A DNA stretch of 11,925 bases from a bacterium (lineage in GTDB: Bacteria; Patescibacteriota; Minisyncoccia; Minisyncoccales; UBA10102): assembly GCA_030647175.1 (NCBI GenBank), contig JAUSJU010000035.1:1-11925 (forward strand), given 5' to 3'. Below, one piece after another: positions 1 to 4,393 of this stretch (the first letter of the stretch is position 1; each line of letters begins with the position of its first letter). The notes below the pieces were generated by a model. That model made no database searches. It had not been told where the DNA came from and saw only the letters and a program-made list of their open reading frames with translations. The position numbers and the translations under genes are program-made.

Positions 1-1
1 A

Positions 2-694
2 TCAAGAATTGTTTATAGTTTTCAATGCATCCTGGGCTGCCTGCACTTCCGCCTCCTGCTTGGATGATCCTTCTCCTTCCCCTACTTTCTTCTTTCCCAG
101 GAAGACTCCGACGATGAACTGCTTTGCATGGTCAGGGCCCCATTCTTTCAGCACCTTGTAGGACGGCGTGATCCCCTCTTTTTCCTGGGCCACTTCCTGA
201 AGGGTTGATTTGGCGTCCCGGAACAGCTCTCCCTCAATAATGGAAGGAAGCTTGGGAAGCAGGCATTTCTTAATGAAAGCTTCCGTCTTTTTGTATCCCG
301 GGTCAAGGTACATGGCTCCCACGAGAGCTTCAAACGCATTGGCTAGAATGTAGTCTCTCGCTTTTCCCGTTTCCCTGCTCTCTCCCTTAGAGAGAAGAAG
401 AAAATCATTCAGCCCTATCTCTTTGGCTAAGCTAGAGAGCATTTTTGCATTCACCAGAGCTGCTCTCCAGGATGTAAGCTCCCCTTCTGCCTTCTCGGGA
501 TACTGGGAGAAAAGGAAATCGGTCACAATGAGCTCTAACACCGCGTCTCCCAGGAACTCCATGCGCTCATTGTGGGAAAGGTGGAAATCCGGATTCTCAT
601 TAATGTACGACCTATGGGTCAGAGCCTGCGTCAAGATATCTTCGTCCTTGAACTCTACTCCCAATATCTTTTCTAAACGTGCAAGATTGATCAT
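2..694 (-). CDS. rnc: Ribonuclease III
   Basis: RNase III cleaves double-stranded RNA, classically in rRNA precursor maturation and decay of structured mRNA. The 230-residue product has the usual full length. The signature NERMEFLGD spans residues 42-50 and carries catalytic-type E43, E46 and D50. The second half of the active site lies in LANAFEALVGA (residues 118-127) with E122. The position that is Asp in E. coli (D114) is N119 here. I recall Asn at this site in other bacterial RNase III proteins, so activity is still expected. The C-terminal dsRNA-binding domain runs from about residue 160 to 229. The start ATG overlaps the nusB stop as ATGA, so translation is probably coupled, and no separate promoter is needed. 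The TGA stop lies at the window edge, so the gene is complete but its downstream neighbour is unseen. Confidence 0.96.
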   Translation of the reverse strand: MINLARLEKILGVEFKDEDILTQALTHRSYINENPDFHLSHNERMEFLGDAVLELIVTDFLFSQYPEKAEGELTSWRAALVNAKMLSSLAKEIGLNDFLLLSKGESRETGKARDYILANAFEALVGAMYLDPGYKKTEAFIKKCLLPKLPSIIEGELFRDAKSTLQEVAQEKEGITPSYKVLKEWGPDHAKQFIVGVFLGKKKVGEGEGSSKQEAEVQAAQDALKTINNS

Positions 695-1134
695 TCTTTG
701 GTCGGCTGTTCGCTATTCTCCAGCTCCCGGTATACCGTTCCTAGCACTCCGTTCACGAACTTCCCTGCAGACTCTCCTGAGAAGTTCTTTGCCAGTTCTA
801 TCGCTTCGTTGATGGCAACTTTGGGGGGAACCTCATCCCTGTTCTCATACAAGAGCTCAAAGAGCCCTAATCGCAACACGTTCCTGTCTACCATGGTGAT
901 CTGGTCTAAAGGCCATTCGGGAGCCGCCTTCTCAATGATCTTGTCCAATTGGGGAAGGTGGTCCATCACTCCTTTTACCAGCTGCCATATGAAATCGGTG
1001 CTTTCTAATCCCGGCCCGAACTCCCTGATGTTGCGGTCTACCGCGTCATCAAGCATTTCTGGTTTCTTTCCCCAGAAATCCCACTCGTACAAACTCTGCA
1101 TTGCAATAGATCGTGAAAGATGCCGAGAAGCCAT
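691..1134 (-). CDS. nusB: Transcription antitermination factor NusB
   Basis: NusB binds boxA RNA with ribosomal protein S10 and keeps RNA polymerase processive through rRNA operons. The 147-residue protein is the normal size for the all-helical NusB fold. It opens with the typical RHLSRSIAMQSLYEWD stretch (residues 4-19). It ends with the family's conserved C-terminal pattern, seen as VAINEAIELAKNFS (residues 107-120) followed by KFVNGVLGTV. It lies 7 nt after rpmF and overlaps rnc by 4 nt, which places it inside an L32-NusB-RNase III cluster devoted to ribosome production. No clear Shine-Dalgarno precedes its ATG, so it probably depends on translation from the upstream gene. The identification is firm from motif and length, and the operon structure is inferred from spacing. 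Confidence 0.95.
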   Translation of the reverse strand: MASRHLSRSIAMQSLYEWDFWGKKPEMLDDAVDRNIREFGPGLESTDFIWQLVKGVMDHLPQLDKIIEKAAPEWPLDQITMVDRNVLRLGLFELLYENRDEVPPKVAINEAIELAKNFSGESAGKFVNGVLGTVYRELENSEQPTKE

Positions 1135-1141
1135 GTGCGTA

Positions 1142-1393
1142 TTACTTCTGCTCCAAAGATACTTCCTGATTCTTCAGTTCTTTCTCTTTCGTCTTCTGGT
1201 CTCTCTTGGAAAGCCTTGCCAACACATTGATCATCTCTTTCCCCCGGTAGGTGCCGCAGTTCTGGCATATGGTGTGCGACAACACGGGCTTGCCGCATTT
1301 GCCGCATGCCCTCGTGGAACCCGCCTTGATATAGATGTGCATCCTCGTGTTCCGCTGGCGGAACTTGGGACGCCTATGCTTTGGTACTGCCAT
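1142..1393 (-). CDS. rpmF: 50S ribosomal protein L32 (bL32)
   Basis: Structural component of the large ribosomal subunit. The ATG at 1393 is chosen because MAVPKHRRPK is the canonical L32 N-terminus; the same frame stays open for 17 more codons upstream without homology. The product is 83 residues. A zinc ribbon is formed by C30-x2-C33 and C43-x2-C46, followed by GTYRGKEMI, as expected for the four-cysteine form of L32. After the core there is a highly charged tail of about 25 residues (roughly 58-83, rich in Lys and Glu). It makes the protein clearly longer than the 55-60 residues usual in most bacteria. I recall such tails in Parcubacteria. It is the first gene of the rpmF-nusB-rnc cluster. 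The only purine-rich match before the start, GGAG, sits 1 nt from ATG, too close to act as a normal ribosome binding site. Confidence 0.93.
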   Translation of the reverse strand: MAVPKHRRPKFRQRNTRMHIYIKAGSTRACGKCGKPVLSHTICQNCGTYRGKEMINVLARLSKRDQKTKEKELKNQEVSLEQK

Positions 1394-1401
1394 ACTCCAT
1401 G

Positions 1402-1430
1402 ACAATATCAGATTTCTTCTGGATATGCAA
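1402..1430 (-). promoter_or_regulatory. Tentative promoter for rpmF-nusB-rnc
   Basis: On the minus strand, TTGCAT (1430-1425) and TATTGT (1407-1402) are separated by 17 bp. TGA directly before the -10 gives an extended -10. Each hexamer matches consensus at 4 of 6 positions, so this is a weak prediction. If it is used, transcription starts about 2 nt before the rpmF ATG, giving an almost leaderless mRNA. Confidence 0.35.
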
Positions 1431-1445
1431 GGAGGCGAACCCAAT

Positions 1446-1474
1446 AAAAAAGCGGTTGAGATTTCTCAAACCGC
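1446..1474 (-). terminator. Rho-independent terminator after the DUF218 gene
   Basis: Read on the minus strand, GCGGTTTGAGA (1474-1464) pairs with TCTCAACCGC (1461-1452), with a single bulged base and a very short loop. Six T residues follow (1451-1446). It begins about 10 nt past the DUF218 stop codon and separates that gene from the rpmF cluster. Confidence 0.85.
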
Positions 1475-1484
1475 CTTGCATACT

Positions 1485-2081
1485 TCAGTGGGGGCGCCCG
1501 AACAAGAGATATCGGTCCCACTCTAGTCTCGACGCTACGTCTCCTTTTTTCTGATAGGTACGGATTTTTTCCTCTTCTTCCACCCATAGAGGCTCTCTAG
1601 AGTGAGGGCCGTTCTCATGCAAGATAGGGAAAACGGAGATGACACACTCTGCCCCTGTCTTGCTCATGGTTTTGAGCAGCGTGAGAACGCATCTTGGAGC
1701 ATGGTAGGCAGCCGTCGCCACGATCACGTGCTCCACGGAAGTGCTGTAGTACTTCAATAATGCAGCCGCCCAGTACATCTGGCCTGGCGTATTCGCCGCC
1801 CATCCGGCAGTCTCGATGTAGGTAGTATCAAACCCAGAACCGATTTCCTCTTGAACGATGCGCAGAACATCTCTCCTTAGATAGAGAGGATTGCTGTGTG
1901 TGCCGGCAACCCAGAGATGTTTCCCCTTTCCTGGCCAGAGACTCTTCACGGCCTCTGAGACTCGGAACTCTTGGAATTCTCCGGGAAGAACAAGGATCGC
2001 GGTTCTTTCAGGATCCGACTTTTCCCATATGGGAAGAATTCGGACTTCATCGGCAAGAGCTCGCGCAGCTGCGAGATTCAT
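1485..2081 (-). CDS. DUF218 / YdcF-like domain protein
   Basis: A 198-residue protein that I assign to the DUF218 (YdcF/SanA-like) superfamily, whose biochemical role is poorly defined; some members are linked to envelope functions. The support is the order of blocks: a hydrophobic strand ILVLPGEFQE (about 29-38), HLWVAGTHSNP (about 55-65), then ETAGWAANTPGQ (about 90-101), which fits the family's Glu...Asn-Thr segment. HVIVATAAYHAPRCVLTLL (about 118-136) closely matches the family's VTSAYHMPRA motif. Unlike many members it has no N-terminal membrane segment or signal peptide, so it looks cytosolic. The start is fixed by AAAGGAGGTG, 4 nt before ATG, the best Shine-Dalgarno in the window. It has its own promoter and terminator, so it is probably expressed alone, although read-through from rnhB is possible. 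Confidence 0.72.
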   Translation of the reverse strand: MNLAAARALADEVRILPIWEKSDPERTAILVLPGEFQEFRVSEAVKSLWPGKGKHLWVAGTHSNPLYLRRDVLRIVQEEIGSGFDTTYIETAGWAANTPGQMYWAAALLKYYSTSVEHVIVATAAYHAPRCVLTLLKTMSKTGAECVISVFPILHENGPHSREPLWVEEEEKIRTYQKKGDVASRLEWDRYLLFGRPH

Positions 2082-2084
2082 ATC

Positions 2085-2094
2085 GCACCTCCTT
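2085..2094 (-). promoter_or_regulatory. Strong ribosome binding site, DUF218 gene
   Basis: Reads AAAGGAGGTG on the minus strand, a near-complete match to the anti-Shine-Dalgarno partner, with GGAGG 6 nt from the ATG at 2081. It decides the start. It also shows that this organism keeps a standard 16S rRNA 3' end, in contrast to the many neighbours that lack any such site. Confidence 0.85.
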
Positions 2095-2122
2095 TAGATA
2101 TGCTTTAGAGAGAACTAGAAGC

Positions 2123-2151
2123 AATATGCTATATAATTCTCATTTCGTCAA
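2123..2151 (-). promoter_or_regulatory. Promoter of the DUF218 gene
   Basis: Minus strand: TTGACG (2151-2146) is 5 of 6 to the -35 consensus. After a 17-bp spacer, CATATT (2128-2123) is 4 of 6 to the -10. The predicted start leaves a leader of about 35 nt carrying the strong AAAGGAGGTG. The -35 lies inside the last codons of rnhB. Confidence 0.55.
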
Positions 2152-2769
2152 AGTATTGAGGAACGAAAGAAAAGTTCTTCGGTGAATGCTGGAGGGACCA
2201 TGCTTTCGCAGATTCTTCATGTGCAACCTAGTTCCATATCCCTTGTGCTTGTCAAAACCATATGCAGGGTATTTCTTGTGGTATCTCACCATGATCCTAT
2301 CCCTCGTCACCTTGGCCATAATAGAAGCTGCCGCGCACGAGAATACGCTCTCGTCCCCTTTCACGATTGCCTTCTGGAAAAGAGTGCTCTCTATTACCAT
2401 ATTCCCATCTACAATGATGGAATCAGCTTTCTGCACTTTGGCAAGAGCTTTCTTCATGGCAAGTCTTGTTGCTTGCAGGATATTAATCCTATCAATCATT
2501 GTTTCTGAAACAATCCCTATCCCCCACTTCACGTGAGGATGCGAATGGAAGAAATAGTAAAACTCTAATCGCTTCCTTTCAGAAAGCTTCTTGGAATCTC
2601 GTAATTGTTTCTGGAGAGCTCGGGGCATGCGGAATCCGGGTAGCACTATGAAAGCTCCCGCCACTACAGGTCCAGCTAAGGGTCCTCGTCCTACCTCATC
2701 TAACCCTGCCACCAGCTTATATCCTTTTCTCCAAAAGCTCTTTTCTTCTTTCAATGTAGGAATCCTCAT
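2140..2769 (-). CDS. rnhB: Ribonuclease HII
   Basis: RNase HII cuts the RNA strand of RNA-DNA hybrids and starts removal of single ribonucleotides misincorporated in DNA. The product is 209 residues, the usual length. AGLDEVGRGPLAGPVVAGA (residues 21-39) contains D24 and E25, the first two acidic metal ligands, followed by RDSKKLS (57-63). D121 in IIVDGN and D139 in VKGDE fill the other two ligand positions, with the same 18-residue spacing as E. coli D108/D126. SCAAASIMAKVTRDR (144-158) and the YGFDKHKGYGT motif (170-180) complete the family signature. No obvious terminator separates it from the DUF218 gene 58 bp downstream. It is divergent from the flavoprotein gene, with 113 bp between the starts. 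Only a weak AGGA lies before its ATG. Confidence 0.95.
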   Translation of the reverse strand: MRIPTLKEEKSFWRKGYKLVAGLDEVGRGPLAGPVVAGAFIVLPGFRMPRALQKQLRDSKKLSERKRLEFYYFFHSHPHVKWGIGIVSETMIDRINILQATRLAMKKALAKVQKADSIIVDGNMVIESTLFQKAIVKGDESVFSCAAASIMAKVTRDRIMVRYHKKYPAYGFDKHKGYGTRLHMKNLRKHGPSSIHRRTFLSFLNTLTK

Positions 2770-2780
2770 AGATCAATCCT

Positions 2781-2786
2781 ATCATA
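2781..2786 (-). promoter_or_regulatory. Possible -10 element of rnhB
   Basis: TATGAT on the minus strand (5 of 6 to consensus) lies 11 nt upstream of the rnhB ATG. A normal start distance would leave a leader of about 5 nt. The -35 position, AACTTT at 2809-2804, is poor, so this is a weak call. Confidence 0.3.
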
Positions 2787-2808
2787 CTAGGGTTTCTTTT
2801 TTGAAAGT

Positions 2809-2837
2809 TTGACAAATTAATTACTATATGCTTAAAT
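2809..2837 (+). promoter_or_regulatory. Promoter of the flavoprotein gene
   Basis: A perfect TTGACA (2809-2814), a 17-bp spacer ending in TATGC (extended -10 TG) and TTAAAT (2832-2837, 4 of 6). It matches the promoter at 3545 almost base for base over its first 11 positions. A second candidate is a perfect TATAAT at 2853-2858, but it has no good -35; if used, the leader would begin at about the AAAGGA ribosome binding site. I favour the first. Confidence 0.7.
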
Positions 2838-2882
2838 ATATCTAGTTCTCTCTATAATCTCAGAAAGGAAAGTGACAAAGCA

Positions 2883-3458
2883 ATGTTAGTACTCGGAATC
2901 AATGCATCTCCGCACAGAGAAGGAACTGGAGCTACTCTTTTAGCCCGAGCTCTCGAACAAGCGACCAAAGAAGGAGCGGAGACCAAAACTATTCATCTCG
3001 CAGACATCACCATGCCTCACTACCATGGAGATCTCGAAGTTGAAGAAGTAGACCCCAGCTTGAAAGTACTCGTGGCCAATATGCTTGCAGTCCAGGCAAT
3101 CATCTTTTCATTCCCGATCCATTGGTTTGGAATGAACGACCGCATGGCCTCTCTCTTGGCTCATCTGACGCCTTTGGAAGACGAAGGGAAATTCTTGCTT
3201 GAGGGACGGGTCTTCGGTCTCATCGCCACATGCGCAGAAGATGGTGCGGCGTCCGGTCTCGAGCGTGCAATGCTCACTCTCACCAACATGGGTATGCTGA
3301 TGCCACCTTACGGCGCGCTCTTCCATAACATCACAATGGCAGAGAATAGCGAAGATGGCTGGCAGGAGAATGATCTCCCTCTCATGGGCACTAGTGTGGT
3401 CAGACTAGCCAAGCAAGTAGCAGGCATGACCTGGGATTACAAGGATATGGCACCGTAA
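2883..3458 (+). CDS. Flavodoxin-fold NAD(P)H/FMN oxidoreductase-like protein
   Basis: A 191-residue protein of the NADPH-dependent FMN reductase / flavodoxin-like fold. GINASPHREGTGATLLARAL (residues 5-24) is the phosphate-binding loop and first helix, matching the family's GSPR..gNT.kLl pattern. FSFPIHWFGMNDRMASLLAHL (about 95-115) corresponds to the segment that lines the flavin in NAD(P)H-dependent FMN reductases. GLIATCAEDG (about 131-140) and NMGMLMPPYGALF fit the C-terminal half. The cysteine cluster of iron-sulfur flavoproteins is absent: the equivalent loop reads TMPHYHGD (43-50). A simple FMN-dependent reductase is therefore more likely, with electron donor and substrate unknown. AAAGGA (2864-2869) is the ribosome binding site, at a longish 13 nt from ATG. 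It appears monocistronic, between its own promoter and a strong terminator. Confidence 0.78.
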   Translation: MLVLGINASPHREGTGATLLARALEQATKEGAETKTIHLADITMPHYHGDLEVEEVDPSLKVLVANMLAVQAIIFSFPIHWFGMNDRMASLLAHLTPLEDEGKFLLEGRVFGLIATCAEDGAASGLERAMLTLTNMGMLMPPYGALFHNITMAENSEDGWQENDLPLMGTSVVRLAKQVAGMTWDYKDMAP

Positions 3459-3471
3459 CGTGCCTTCCTTG

Positions 3472-3500
3472 AAAAGCTCTCTCCCCATAGAGAGCTTTTT
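3472..3500 (+). terminator. Rho-independent terminator after the flavoprotein gene
   Basis: A perfect 11-bp stem, AAAAGCTCTCT (3472-3482) with AGAGAGCTTTT (3489-3499), has a 6-nt loop CCCCAT and a T-rich end, starting 13 nt past the stop codon. Because the stem has A and T ends on both sides it could also act on the minus strand. Confidence 0.92.
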
Positions 3501-3544
3501 ATTTGTACTTACTTTGAGTAAAGACACCGGGACTAAGCTGACTA

Positions 3545-3573
3545 TTGACAAATTAGTATTTATATGCTAATAT
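3545..3573 (+). promoter_or_regulatory. Promoter of the 148-residue orphan gene
   Basis: A perfect TTGACA (3545-3550), a 17-bp spacer ending in TATGC, and TAATAT (3568-3573, 4 of 6) with extended -10 TG. An inverted repeat ATTAG (3552-3556) / CTAAT (3567-3571) spans the spacer and -10, and could be an operator. The predicted start near 3580 gives a leader of about 32 nt with AAAGGAAGG before the ATG at 3612. Confidence 0.75.
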
Positions 3574-3611
3574 ATCTACAGAATCAGCACCTTTCAGAAA
3601 GGAAGGAAACC

Positions 3612-4058
3612 ATGAATGGCGACGGTTTAACCGGCCGACTCTTTGAAGAAGACGTGCTCGCTGAGTGCCTCTTCCAATGGAAGGCGGGGCAAGCATATAC
3701 CCCCTTCCGACAAAGCATGCGGCTGGTGAGACAGAACCAGCCGTGGGATCCTACAGACCCTTCCACGAGGGACGGAAACGACCTTCACTGCCAAGTAGCA
3801 TTAGCTCTTGGCCTGGAGGATTGGTCTGATCTGCAATTCCTTACTGCTCTTCATAGCCCTCTAGACCATTGGCACGGGATAGACGGACTCTTTGAGTGGC
3901 AAGGCTGCGTGGTCACCATTGACCTCACCTGCGACCATGGTAAAGAAGAGTACAAGGCAGATGTCATCATCTACCCTGAAGACTCAGACGACCAATGGAA
4001 GCTGGCAGCTCATAGGATTGCAGAAAAGTTCACCCAGCAGGGCGCCTTAGCAGCATAA
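3612..4058 (+). CDS. Hypothetical protein, possible PD-(D/E)XK-like core
   Basis: I do not recognise a named family. The start is set at 3612 because AAAGGAAGG (3598-3606) precedes it correctly; the upstream in-frame ATG at 3564 lies inside the promoter. The product is 148 residues, acidic, soluble, with no signal peptide or membrane segment. The most distinctive stretch is residues 88-123: HGIDGLFEWQG, then VVTIDLTCDHGKEEYKADVII. This pattern of Asp in a G-I-D turn (D91), strand, D104-x-T106 and nearby lysines (K111, K115), followed by another strand, recalls the catalytic core of PD-(D/E)XK nuclease-fold proteins. The canonical lysine is not in place, so a nuclease role is only a guess. LxHSPLDHWHGIDG (80-92) is His/Asp-rich. 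The last codons form half of a strong hairpin. The 80-residue two-CxxC gene follows closely and may be co-transcribed. Confidence 0.65.
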   Translation: MNGDGLTGRLFEEDVLAECLFQWKAGQAYTPFRQSMRLVRQNQPWDPTDPSTRDGNDLHCQVALALGLEDWSDLQFLTALHSPLDHWHGIDGLFEWQGCVVTIDLTCDHGKEEYKADVIIYPEDSDDQWKLAAHRIAEKFTQQGALAA

Positions 4059-4068
4059 GGCGCCCTTT
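4040..4068 (+). terminator. Stop-codon hairpin / weak terminator
   Basis: A perfect 10-bp GC-rich stem GGGCGCCTTA (4040-4049) / TAAGGCGCCC (4056-4065) with a 6-nt loop, then only TTTCTCTCC. The stem includes the TAA stop of the preceding gene. The short T run suggests partial termination or 3'-end protection. The next gene's ribosome binding site starts about 12 nt later. Confidence 0.7.
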
Positions 4069-4091
4069 CTCTCCTAAGAAAGGAAGTGACA

Positions 4092-4334
4092 TTGTACCTT
4101 TTTGTATGCCATACCTGCGGAGAATATGCCGTAAGCGAAGAAACATTCTCAGCATTCTGCCATCTCTTCACCTCTAACTATGAAAAGATCTGGAATACGA
4201 TCCAGGAAGCAATCAAGGAAGGAGGGACAGGAGTCATAGAATTCAGGGATCGTTGTCCTCACTGTACTCCTACGGAAGGTAAGACCGTGGGTACGATCTT
4301 AATCCGCCAGCCCATACAGGGCCAACAAACATAA
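4092..4334 (+). CDS. Small two-CxxC (zinc-ribbon-like) protein
   Basis: An 80-residue protein of unknown family. I set the start at TTG 4092, which lies 7 nt after AAAGGA (4079-4084). The in-frame GTG at 4086 is only 2 nt from that site and is less likely; it would add two residues. The N-terminus reads LFVCHTCGEY, and a second pair CPHC lies about 50 residues on (near residues 56-59), so the protein has the two CxxC knuckles of a zinc ribbon or rubredoxin-like fold. The middle is predicted helical (KIWNTIQEAIKEGG), and the C-terminus is a strand-like VGTILIRQP. No DNA-binding or catalytic motif is evident. It sits 33 nt after the orphan gene with no promoter of its own that I can see, so it probably depends on read-through of the hairpin. 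A strong terminator follows its stop. Confidence 0.68.
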   Translation: MYLFVCHTCGEYAVSEETFSAFCHLFTSNYEKIWNTIQEAIKEGGTGVIEFRDRCPHCTPTEGKTVGTILIRQPIQGQQT

Positions 4335-4364
4335 AGCTCATTGCACAACGCAACGAGCTTTTTT
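4335..4364 (+). terminator. Rho-independent terminator after the two-CxxC gene
   Basis: AGCTCATTGC (4335-4344) pairs with GCAACGAGCT (4350-4359), with one A/C mismatch and loop ACAAC, followed directly by TTTTT and a pyrimidine-rich run. It closes the small-gene region just before the dnaE promoter. Confidence 0.88.
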
Positions 4365-4378
4365 CTTTTCTCTGAAAC

Positions 4379-4387
4379 TGATACAAT
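4379..4387 (+). promoter_or_regulatory. Extended -10 promoter placing +1 on the dnaE ATG
   Basis: TGATACAAT: TG (4379-4380), one base, then TACAAT (4382-4387, 5 of 6 to consensus). The last base of the -10 taken as -7 puts +1 exactly at A4394 of the dnaE start codon. The -35 position is only the T run of the preceding terminator, so the extended -10 would carry recognition. Confidence 0.55.
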
Positions 4388-4393
4388 GCCGTC

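Noticed and set aside
423..812. Plus-strand 129-codon open frame
   Set aside because: Antisense to rnc and the end of nusB; serine- and arginine-rich composition typical of a shadow frame.
698..1402. Plus-strand 234-codon open frame
   Set aside because: It lies antisense to nusB and rpmF, both certain by motif; its translation has no recognisable domain and no ribosome binding site.
2098..2137. Plus-strand promoter from ATATGC and TATAAT-like strings antisense to the DUF218 leader
   Set aside because: No -35 at a workable distance and no plus-strand gene; the strings are the reverse complement of the DUF218 promoter region.
2..2142. Recoding of UGA as glycine, as in some CPR groups
   Set aside because: Four genes end on TGA at the expected family length, and the nusB-rnc ATGA overlap uses TGA as a stop.
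2809..3614. Mobile element or recent duplication explaining the two similar promoters
   Set aside because: Similarity stops at the promoter and leader; the two downstream genes are unrelated and no terminal repeats or transposase are present.
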